DNA from: Actinomycetota bacterium | Lineage (GTDB): Bacteria; Actinomycetota; UBA4738; HRBIN12 | DNA: 7,995 nucleotides | Assembly: GCA_005883885.1 (NCBI GenBank) | Contig: VAYF01000039.1 | Location: 1 to 7,995, forward strand | Reading direction: 5' to 3' | Shown here: piece after piece, positions 1 through 7,079 of the stretch | Numbering within the stretch: the first letter of the stretch is position 1 | Layout: every line of letters begins with the position of its first letter | Position numbers and translations under genes: made by a program | The notes under the pieces: generated by a model | Database searches by the model: none | Told to the model about the DNA's origin: nothing | What the model saw: the letters and a program-made list of their open reading frames with translations, nothing else

Positions 1-1960
1 TGCGGCAGGGGTCGTGATCGGCGACGCGCCCCTCGTCGAGTACCTCCCGCTCAAGCTCACGAAGGATTCGCGCGAAGGATCGAAGAAGATGGTCACGCAG
101 TTCGACATGAACGGCGTTGCCCAGCTCGGGTTGCTCAAGATGGACTTCCTGGGTCTCCGCACGCTCTCGGTGATCGAGGAGACCCTGCGCCACCTCCGCT
201 CGCGGGGTATCGAGCTGGACATCGACCACATCCCGCTGGATGACGCCGAGACCTACGCCATGCTTCGCCGCGGCGACACGACCGGCGTATTCCAGATGGA
301 ATCGCCCGGCATGCGGACGCTGATCAAACTCCTCGAGCCCGACCGGTTCGAAGACCTCATGGCGCTCGTCGCGCTCTACCGTCCGGGTCCGCTCAACACC
401 GGGATGCATACGGAGTTCGCGGAGCGCAAGCACGGCCGGCGCAAGGTCGTGTATCCGCATCCCGCCCTGGAGCCGGTGCTCAAGGACACCTACGGCGTCA
501 TGGTCTACCAGGAGCAGATCATGCAGATCGCCGTTCGGATGGCGGGCTATTCCATGGGGCAGGCCGACACGCTTCGAAAGGTCATGGCCAAGAAGAAGCG
601 CGAGCTGGTCGGCCAGGAGCGGGAGCGCTTCGTCGCGGGATGCGTCGAGCAGGGGATCTCCGAGCGGCTCGCCGCCGATCTGTTCGATCTGATCGAGCCG
701 TTCGCCGACTACGGGTTCCCGGCCGCTCACGCCTGCGCCTACGGGTTCATCGCGTATCAGACGGCGTACCTGATCGCGCAGCACCCGGTCGAGTACATGG
801 CGGCCATCCTCACGTCGGTCAAGGACGACAAGGATCGCAAGCCGTACTACCTGTACGCGTGTCGGAGCATGAAGATCGAGGTGCTCCCGCCCGACGTCAA
901 CGAGTCCGACATGGACTTCGCCCCCGCACCCGGCGATCGCCGAGCGATCCGCTACGGCCTGTCCGCGGTCCGCAACGTCGGGGAAGGCGTCGTGCAGGCG
1001 ATCCTGGACGCTCGCCGATCGGGTGGATCCTTCGAGTCCTTCGCCGACCTGTGCCGGCGGGTCGACCCGGGGGCATTGACGAAGCGCGTCCTCGAGTCGC
1101 TCATCTTCGCGGGCTCGTTCGACTCGTTCGGGTACACGAGGGGCGGGATGGTGCAGCAGATCGGAGAGCAGGCGGCGTGGGAGAAGGTCGCGGCGCCGAT
1201 CCTCGCCGAACGCAAGGCTCAGGCCGCCGGCCAGTTCTCGCTCTTCGGGGCGGGTACGGATGGCGCCGGACTCGGCGAGATCGACGAGGGGATCCTGGCC
1301 GGGGACGAGCTCGACAAGCGGCTCCTGCTCTCCAAAGAGAAGGAGATGCTCGGCCAGTTCGTGACCGACCATCCGCTGCTGGGGGTGGAGGACGAGCTCC
1401 GGGCGCAGACGAGTCATCCGATCGATGAGATGCCCAATCTCGGCGACGGGGATCTCGTCACCGTCGGGGGCATCATCGGGTCGCTGGCCCGCAAGTACAC
1501 GAAGCGTGGTGAGCCGTACGCCCAGTTCCGGCTCGAGGGACTCGCCGGGGGCGTCGAGGTGATCGCGTTCCCCAGCGTGTACGAGGCCGTTCCGCAGCTG
1601 ATCCAACCGGACACGATCGTCTTGGTCACCGGTCGGATCGACCTGCGCGGGCGCGAGCTGCAGATCCGGGCGACCGAGGTGAAGGAGCCGACGCTCGGTC
1701 CGGACGCTCCGAGACTCCGTGCCGAGTCGCTCGTCGTGGATCTGGCGGCGACCGCGTGCACACCGGCGGTCCTGGAGAAGCTCAAGGAACTCTTCGAAGC
1801 GCATCCGGGGGCGGCCCCCGTGCGGCTACGCTTCCTCTCCTCGGCCGGCGTGACCCCCCTTTCCGTCGGGTCGTACAACGTGGACGCTGCGGGATCGCTG
1901 ATGGGGGAGCTGCACGATCTGCTGGGAGTCGGATCCAGCCGGCTCGAACGTTCCGGCTGA
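1..1960 (+). CDS. dnaE: DNA polymerase III alpha subunit, DnaE1 type (5'-truncated by window edge)
   Basis: This is the catalytic subunit of the replicative DNA polymerase III. About 652 residues are visible and the frame is open at the left edge, where it reads AAGVVIGDAPL, the usual HAAGVVI palm motif minus its His. The family is about 1,150-1,200 residues long, so the PHP domain and the first palm aspartates lie outside. The third palm aspartate is at 143-145, in KMDFLGLRTLS. The fingers follow with GVFQMESPGMR, LYRPGPL and the VYQEQIM and LRKVMAKKK motifs. An internal clamp-binding motif, QFSLF, is at 1232-1246. An OB fold runs from about 1440 to 1690, and a C-terminal domain follows to the TGA at 1958-1960. 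The clamp motif and the long C-terminal region favour DnaE1 over DnaE2/ImuC. One oddity is FPAAHACAYG at 716-745, where most DnaE1 proteins have FNKSHAAAYG. The frame is otherwise intact. Confidence 0.97.
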   Translation, partial: AAGVVIGDAPLVEYLPLKLTKDSREGSKKMVTQFDMNGVAQLGLLKMDFLGLRTLSVIEETLRHLRSRGIELDIDHIPLDDAETYAMLRRGDTTGVFQMESPGMRTLIKLLEPDRFEDLMALVALYRPGPLNTGMHTEFAERKHGRRKVVYPHPALEPVLKDTYGVMVYQEQIMQIAVRMAGYSMGQADTLRKVMAKKKRELVGQERERFVAGCVEQGISERLAADLFDLIEPFADYGFPAAHACAYGFIAYQTAYLIAQHPVEYMAAILTSVKDDKDRKPYYLYACRSMKIEVLPPDVNESDMDFAPAPGDRRAIRYGLSAVRNVGEGVVQAILDARRSGGSFESFADLCRRVDPGALTKRVLESLIFAGSFDSFGYTRGGMVQQIGEQAAWEKVAAPILAERKAQAAGQFSLFGAGTDGAGLGEIDEGILAGDELDKRLLLSKEKEMLGQFVTDHPLLGVEDELRAQTSHPIDEMPNLGDGDLVTVGGIIGSLARKYTKRGEPYAQFRLEGLAGGVEVIAFPSVYEAVPQLIQPDTIVLVTGRIDLRGRELQIRATEVKEPTLGPDAPRLRAESLVVDLAATACTPAVLEKLKELFEAHPGAAPVRLRFLSSAGVTPLSVGSYNVDAAGSLMGELHDLLGVGSSRLERSG

Positions 1961-1972
1961 CGAGACCCCGCG

Positions 1973-1978
1973 TATCGT
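1973..1978 (+). promoter_or_regulatory. Possible -10 box (TATCGT) for a leaderless HisA-like transcript
   Basis: The hexamer TATCGT fits the actinobacterial TAnnnT -10 pattern and ends 6 bases before the GTG at 1985, so transcription would begin at or next to the start codon. No Shine-Dalgarno sequence is visible in the 24-base gap after dnaE, which fits leaderless translation. No convincing -35 box is seen; TTCCGG at 1951-1956 is a poor match. In a GC-rich genome a chance TAnnnT is possible, so this is tentative. Confidence 0.3.
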
Positions 1979-1984
1979 TCGCAC

Positions 1985-2710
1985 GTGACGTTCCTGATCC
2001 TGGCTGCGCTCGACGTCTGGCGCGGACGCCTTGCGGTCGCAACGGCGGACGGGCCGCGATCGATCGAGGCGTTCGACGGCGATCCCGTCGCGGCAGCGGG
2101 CGCCGCCGTGGTCGCCGGCGCGAGGGCGCTCCATCTGGTGGATCTGGATCTGGCGTACGAGGGGACCCGTGGACTCGACCTCACGGCGATCCGGGCCGTG
2201 GCTCCCGACGCGACCCTGCAGGTGAGCGGTGCGATAGGCGACGCGGCGATCGGCAGGGCCTACCTCGACGCCGGCGCCGACCGCTACGTCCTCGGATCGT
2301 CCGCATTGGCCGACGACCGGCGCACGCTCCTCGTGTTGCGCGATGGGGGTCCGGCCGTCGTGGTCGGGCTCGAGGTCGAAGACGGCCGGATCCGGGCGCG
2401 AGGCGCGGGCAGCGGGAACGGGGCCGACGGACTCGATCTGATGAGCACCGTCGGCTGGCTCCACGCGGCCGGCGCCCCCGCCTTCCTCGTGACCTCGGTC
2501 GATCGGGTGGGAGGGCTCCGCGGTCCGGACGTGGACCTCGTTCGGCGCGTCGCCCGCGCCGGCCGGCCGACCTATGGCGCAGGCGGGATCCGATCGCTCG
2601 AGGATCTGCGCGCCCTTCGGGACGCGGGTGCCGCCGGCGCGGTGGTCGGAACGGCGGTGCTCGAGGGCCGGATCGATCTCGCCCGGGCGTTCGCCTGGGC
2701 GGAGGCCTGA
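1985..2710 (+). CDS. HisA/PriA-family TIM-barrel protein, catalytically diverged; candidate TrpF substitute
   Basis: The protein has 241 residues, the normal length for HisA (ProFAR isomerase of histidine synthesis) and for PriA, the bifunctional HisA/TrpF enzyme of actinobacteria. Family features that are present are LAALDVWRG at the N-terminus with the beta-1 Asp (D10), LHLVDLDLAYEG (49-60), YVLGSSAL (101-108), LVTSVDR (168-174) and the phosphate loop YGAGGIRS (197-204). Several usual residues are changed. The first phosphate loop reads SGAIGD (81-86) instead of (S/G)GGIR(D/S). The beta-5 Asp is Glu (E130 in VGLEVEDG). The RGW motif is RGA (139-141). The RDG/KDG aspartate of beta-6, a catalytic residue in PriA, is Val (V175). 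The gene directly precedes trpC and no trpF is present, so a phosphoribosylanthranilate isomerase role is plausible but unproven. Authentic HisA activity, a different isomerisation or loss of activity remain possible. The start is GTG, supported by the barrel beginning at once; no SD is visible. Confidence 0.85.
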   Translation: MTFLILAALDVWRGRLAVATADGPRSIEAFDGDPVAAAGAAVVAGARALHLVDLDLAYEGTRGLDLTAIRAVAPDATLQVSGAIGDAAIGRAYLDAGADRYVLGSSALADDRRTLLVLRDGGPAVVVGLEVEDGRIRARGAGSGNGADGLDLMSTVGWLHAAGAPAFLVTSVDRVGGLRGPDVDLVRRVARAGRPTYGAGGIRSLEDLRALRDAGAAGAVVGTAVLEGRIDLARAFAWAEA

Positions 2711-2721
2711 TGCCGCGCCGG

Positions 2722-2727
2722 TAGACT
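2722..2727 (+). promoter_or_regulatory. Possible -10 box (TAGACT) upstream of trpC
   Basis: TAGACT matches the TAnnnT pattern and ends 10 bases before the trpC ATG at 2738. A start about 7 bases downstream would leave a leader of only a few bases. The 27-base gap after the HisA-like gene contains no purine-rich SD, and the bases before ATG are pyrimidine-rich (CTTCCCCGCTCC). I see no -35 box at 16-18 bases upstream. trpC may thus have its own promoter inside the cluster, but the evidence is a single short motif plus the missing SD. Confidence 0.35.
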
Positions 2728-2737
2728 TCCCCGCTCC

Positions 2738-3555
2738 ATGGGGTTCCTCACCGATCTGGTCGGGACGATCCGCCGCGAGCTGGATGAGCGACCGCTCCCG
2801 CTCGAGGCGCTCGACGCCGCCGCCCGCTCCCGGCCGCCGGCGCGCTCGCTCCGCGACGCGCTCCGTCGCGCGACGGTGCCCGCCGTGATCGCCGAGGTGA
2901 AGCGCTCGTCCCCGAGCGCAGGCTGGATCGACGCCGACGCCGACCCCGCATCGCTCGCCCGGGCGTACGAGGCGGGCGGCGCGGCCGCGATCTCGGTCCT
3001 GACCGAGCCTCGGCACTTCGGCGGGTCCCTCGCTGATCTCCGCCTGGTCCGTGCCACGGCGGGCATCCCCGTGCTCCGGAAGGACTTCCTGATCGACCCC
3101 GACCAGCTCGTCGAGTCGCGCGCCGCCGGAGCGGATTGCGTCTTGCTGATCGCGGCCTGCCTCGACGATGGGCTGCTCGATCGGATGCTCACGGCTACCC
3201 GGGCGCTCGGGATGGAGCCGCTCCTCGAGACGCACTCGGACCGGGACCTGGAACGGGTGCTCGAGACCGACGGCGAGATCATCGGGGTGAACGCGCGGGA
3301 CCTCCAGACGCTCGAGGTGGACGTCCCGGCGGCGCTCGGGCGGCTCGGCTCGATCCCGCCGGGCCGTATCGCCCTGCTCGAGAGCGCCATCGCGAGCCAC
3401 GACGACGTCACGGCCGCGGTCGCGGCCGGGGCGTCGGCGATCCTGGTGGGCGAGGCGCTGATGCGAGCGGCCGACCCGGCGGCCGCGATCGCCGGGTTGG
3501 TCCGCGAGCCCGGGCCGGCGGCCCGCCGGCCGGACCGAGGCGAGGAGGAGATCGC

Positions 3556-3559
<4 letters not shown>
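2738..3559 (+). CDS. trpC: Indole-3-glycerol phosphate synthase (TrpC)
   Basis: It converts 1-(2-carboxyphenylamino)-1-deoxyribulose 5-phosphate to indole-3-glycerol phosphate, the fourth step of the tryptophan branch, in the cytosol. The product has 273 residues, close to the usual 255-270. The active-site set is complete and in order: E53 and K55 in IAEVKRSSPS, K115 in VLRKDF, E164 in LLETH, N185 and R187 in GVNARDL, and E215-S216 in LLESAI. The phosphate-loop region near the C-terminus reads ILVGEALM (235-242). The motif usually written ESGI is ESAI, a Gly-to-Ala change at A217 close to the substrate phosphate. The last 15-20 residues (charged, ending GEEEIA) form a tail beyond the barrel, and their codons carry the trpB ribosome-binding site. 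The ATG at 2738 gives the normal N-terminal helix. There is no fused TrpF domain. Confidence 0.97.
3542..3550 (+). promoter_or_regulatory. Ribosome-binding site of trpB inside trpC
   Basis: GAGGAGGAG lies within the last trpC codons, 5 bases before the trpB GTG at 3556. It is a strong SD and decides the GTG start, which overlaps the trpC stop in a GTGA arrangement typical of translational coupling. Confidence 0.8.
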
Positions 3560-4749
<1,190 letters not shown>

Positions 4750-4774
4750 GGGACGCGCTGACGGGCGGTCGGAG

Positions 4775-5542
4775 ATGAGCGCCCTGGAAGCGACCCTTCG
4801 CTCGGTCCGCGACCGAGGGGCGAAGTCGTTCGTCCCCTACGTGACGGGCGGGTACCCGGGCGTGGATGGGGAACTCCTGCGGAGCCTCGCCGCGAGCGGA
4901 GCCGACGCGATCGAGGTCGGGATCCCGCATTCGGATCCGATCATGGACGGCGGCGTGATCCAGGAGGCGTCGCGGGTCGCCCTGCAGCGAGGTACCCGAC
5001 TCGGCGGTGTCCTCGCAGCGATCGCGGACGCCGCGATCGAGATCCCGGTCGCGGTCATGACCTACGCGAACATCGTTCATCACCGCGGGTACGAGGCGTT
5101 CTGCGACGACCTGGCGCGGTCGGGCATCGACGGTGCGATCATCCCCGACCTCCCGGTGGACGAGGCGGAGCGCTTCGTTGCGCTCGGCGCCGCGCGAGGG
5201 ATCGACGTGGTCCTGCTGGCAGCTCCCGGGACGACGGCGCAACGATACCGGGCGATCGCGTCCGCTTCGCACGGTTTCGTCTACTGCGTCGCGACCTACG
5301 GCGTGACGGGTGCCCGGGACCAGCTCTCGGTGACCGCACGCGACGTGGTGACGGCCGTCCGGCCGTACACCGACCTGCCCTTGCTCGTGGGCGTCGGGAT
5401 CGCCACACCCGAGCAGGCCCGGGCGGCCAGCGCGTTCGCGGACGGGGTCATCGTGGGTTCGGCCCTCATGGCACCCCTCGTCGCGGGCGACCCCAAGGCT
5501 GCGATGCAGCTCGCCGAGGCCTTCCGGAGCCAGATCGTTTGA
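4775..5542 (+). CDS. trpA: Tryptophan synthase alpha chain (TrpA)
   Basis: It cleaves indole-3-glycerol phosphate to indole and glyceraldehyde 3-phosphate and passes indole to TrpB. It has 255 residues, slightly short of the usual 260-270. The barrel starts with SFVPYVTGGYPG (18-29). The catalytic pair is E47 (AIEVGIP) and D58 (HSDPIMDGG). The signature normally written PFSDPxADGPxIQ reads PHSDPIMDGGVIQ, with Gly in place of the usual Pro at residue 60. The mobile loop is YGVTGARD (175-182), and the phosphate-binding end reads LLVGVGIATPEQ and GVIVGSALM. The ATG places the N-terminal helix at normal length. GGAG abuts the start codon with no spacer, too close for an ordinary SD, so initiation may depend on ribosomes finishing trpB 25 bases upstream. 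No upstream in-frame start was found in the trpB-trpA gap. Confidence 0.96.
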   Translation: MSALEATLRSVRDRGAKSFVPYVTGGYPGVDGELLRSLAASGADAIEVGIPHSDPIMDGGVIQEASRVALQRGTRLGGVLAAIADAAIEIPVAVMTYANIVHHRGYEAFCDDLARSGIDGAIIPDLPVDEAERFVALGAARGIDVVLLAAPGTTAQRYRAIASASHGFVYCVATYGVTGARDQLSVTARDVVTAVRPYTDLPLLVGVGIATPEQARAASAFADGVIVGSALMAPLVAGDPKAAMQLAEAFRSQIV

Positions 5543-5583
5543 GTCCGCACATCTCCTGCGGGCTCCCGGCGCGTATCGGGTGT

Positions 5584-5602
5584 GGGAGGAAACGGTCCTC
5601 CC
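5584..5602 (+). terminator. Candidate hairpin after trpA (7-bp stem, no T-tract)
   Basis: GGGAGGA (5584-5590) and TCCTCCC (5596-5602) form a perfect 7-bp stem with a 5-base loop, 41 bases after the trpA stop. Two weaker hairpins precede it: CCGCA/TGCGG (5545-5549 with 5557-5561) and CCCG/CGGG (5565-5568 with 5577-5580). No run of T follows, so this would be at most a U-poor terminator or an attenuating structure. The rest of the 134-base spacer holds no gene. Confidence 0.35.
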
Positions 5603-5608
5603 TGGTGA

Positions 5609-5636
5609 TTGGCCTGCGCCCCGCGGATGTGATACC
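5609..5636 (+). promoter_or_regulatory. Weak promoter candidate upstream of the binding-protein gene
   Basis: TTGGCC (5609-5614) and GATACC (5631-5636) are separated by 16 bases and loosely resemble -35 and -10 boxes. The spacer is more AT-rich here than its surroundings. The match is poor, and I include it only because the binding-protein gene, lying behind hairpins, is expected to have its own promoter. Confidence 0.2.
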
Positions 5637-5664
5637 AACCGGCCATATCCCAGGGTGCAGCACG

Positions 5665-5672
5665 AAAGGGGG
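5665..5672 (+). promoter_or_regulatory. Ribosome-binding site of the binding-protein gene
   Basis: AAAGGGGG lies 4 bases before the ATG at 5677. It supports this ATG over the in-frame TTG at 5539, which would put 46 residues in front of the signal peptide. Confidence 0.65.
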
Positions 5673-5676
5673 CTTC

Positions 5677-7008
5677 ATGAGACATCGTCGGTGGCTCACG
5701 CCGCTGGTGCTCCTCGGTGCGTTCGCGATGATCGCGGCCGCGTGTTCCAACAGCAGCTCCGCGGCCGGAGGGTCCTCGGGTGGTGCCGCGGTGGACTGCA
5801 GCGCAGCGCCGGGATGCGTGACGGTCGCGGCCGGCGCGCCGATCCAGATCGGGACGCTGCTGTCCGTGAGCGGTGACAACGCGGACCTCGGCACCGACAG
5901 CCTCTACGGGGTCGAGCTCGCGATCGACCATCTCGACGGGAAGTTCGACGGGACGCCCGGCCAGATCGACGGTCACGCCGTGCAGCTCCAGCAGGAGGAC
6001 GACACGTGCTCGGCCGAGGGCGGCCAGGCGGGGGCGACGAAGCTCGCCGCCAACCCGGACGTCGTCGCCGTGATCGGCACCAGCTGCTCCGGCGCCGCGC
6101 TCGGCGTGGCGGACAAGATCCTCGGCGACAAGGGGATCGTCCTGATCTCGCCGTCCAACACGAACCCCGCGCTCACCGCGCAGGGGACGCACAACCCGTA
6201 CTACTTCCGGACCGCGCACAACGACCTGATCCAGGGCGCGGTCGTGTCGGACTTCGCGATCAAGCAGCTCCACGCGAAGACCGCCGCCACGATCCACGAC
6301 GAGTCCCCGTACACGGAGGGCCTGACCACCGCGTTCGCGAACGCGTTCCAGACGCAAGGTGGGCAGGTCGTGGACGCCGAGGTGATCGACAGCAGCCAAC
6401 AGTCCTACACGCCGGTGCTGACCAAGATCGGGCAGAAGTCGCCCGATCTGTTGTACGGGCCCGACTACACGGCCGAGTGCGCCTTGATCCTCAAGCAGGG
6501 GCACCAGGTCGCGGGGTTGGCGAACACGACCTTCATGGGTTCGGACGGCTGCTTCGCGTCGAACTTCATCAAGCTCGCCGGCTCGGCGATCAACGGGGCG
6601 TACTACTCGGCGCCGAACCTTTCTGCGTTCCAGCAGAAGGACTTCTACAACAAGGAGTTCATCCCCGCATACAAGCAGCAGTTCGGGACGGCCCCGTTGT
6701 CCGCGTTCCACGCACACGCCTACGACGCGTTGAACCTCTTGGCGGCCGCGATCGACAAGGCCGCGGTGAAGAACGCCGACGGGTCCCTCACGATCGCTCG
6801 GAACGCGCTCCGGGATGCCGTGCAGGGGACGACCGATCTGCAGGGGATCGTGACCACCTACTCGTGCACGTCGCTCGGCGACTGCGCGACGGCCGTCACG
6901 ATCGGGGTGTACGCGGCGCCCAACCTGGCCATCGAGGGCTCGACCGGGAACGGCCAGCCCGTCTTCTCCGAAACGAAGACGCTCGCGCAGGCGACGGGCT
7001 CGGGCTGA
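5677..7008 (+). CDS. Branched-chain amino-acid-type ABC transporter substrate-binding lipoprotein (LivJ/LivK family)
   Basis: This is the extracytoplasmic ligand-binding component of a HAAT-type (LIV) importer. The 443-residue product starts with a lipoprotein signal peptide: basic MRHRRW, a hydrophobic stretch to residue 19, and lipobox AAAC with lipidated C23. A Ser/Gly/Ala-rich linker (24-38) follows. The type I periplasmic-binding fold begins with PIQIGTLLSVSGDNADLG (55-72). The C111-C137 pair lines up with the LivJ disulfide. LivJ ligand-contact positions, recalled from the family, correspond to S138, T162 (SPSNTNPALT), Y212 and D290, so an amino-acid-like ligand is likely; the exact substrate cannot be read. 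Mature cysteines are C41, C47, C111, C137, C268, C292, C397 and C403. At 443 residues it is longer than E. coli LivJ (about 345 mature residues), partly from the linker. A strong hairpin and the LivH-type gene follow. Confidence 0.93.
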   Translation: MRHRRWLTPLVLLGAFAMIAAACSNSSSAAGGSSGGAAVDCSAAPGCVTVAAGAPIQIGTLLSVSGDNADLGTDSLYGVELAIDHLDGKFDGTPGQIDGHAVQLQQEDDTCSAEGGQAGATKLAANPDVVAVIGTSCSGAALGVADKILGDKGIVLISPSNTNPALTAQGTHNPYYFRTAHNDLIQGAVVSDFAIKQLHAKTAATIHDESPYTEGLTTAFANAFQTQGGQVVDAEVIDSSQQSYTPVLTKIGQKSPDLLYGPDYTAECALILKQGHQVAGLANTTFMGSDGCFASNFIKLAGSAINGAYYSAPNLSAFQQKDFYNKEFIPAYKQQFGTAPLSAFHAHAYDALNLLAAAIDKAAVKNADGSLTIARNALRDAVQGTTDLQGIVTTYSCTSLGDCATAVTIGVYAAPNLAIEGSTGNGQPVFSETKTLAQATGSG

Positions 7009-7023
7009 TCAGGCGAACCGAGT

Positions 7024-7064
7024 TGCGCGTCGCGGGGTGAGTAGGGCTCACCCCGCGACGCGCA
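7024..7064 (+). terminator. Perfect 18-bp intercistronic hairpin (attenuator or mRNA-stabilising stem)
   Basis: The arms 7024-7041 and 7047-7064 are exact reverse complements (TGCGCGTCGCGGGGTGAG on the left) around the loop TAGGG. The structure starts 15 bases after the binding-protein stop and ends 4 bases before the livH SD. No T-tract follows, so full rho-independent termination is doubtful. In binding-protein-dependent transport operons such stems commonly protect the upstream mRNA or reduce read-through, giving more binding protein than permease; that role is inferred here. Confidence 0.75.
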
Positions 7065-7068
7065 CCCT

Positions 7069-7074
7069 GGGGAG
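7069..7074 (+). promoter_or_regulatory. Ribosome-binding site of livH
   Basis: GGGGAG lies 5 bases before the ATG at 7080 and only 4 bases beyond the base of the 18-bp hairpin. It supports the upstream ATG and therefore the long N-terminus of the permease. Confidence 0.7.
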
Positions 7075-7079
7075 ACGCG

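Noticed and set aside
1985..2710. Reading the HisA-like gene as a decayed pseudogene
   Set aside because: The frame is intact at normal length, beta-strand motifs and the second phosphate loop are kept, and codon use matches its neighbours. The changes are residue-specific, without stops or frameshifts.
1756..2724. + strand frame of 322 codons spanning the end of dnaE and the HisA-like gene
   Set aside because: It is dominated by Arg and Gly, has no domain, and overlaps two genes with clear homology in other frames.
5539..5676. TTG start at 5539 giving the binding protein a 46-residue N-terminal extension
   Set aside because: It would bury the lipoprotein signal peptide. The ATG at 5677 has an SD 4 bases upstream and a proper n-region and lipobox.
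5296..6717. Minus-strand open frame of about 470 codons opposite trpA and the binding-protein gene
   Set aside because: It has a low-complexity Arg/Val/Glu composition and no recognisable domain, and it crosses two real genes and their spacer.
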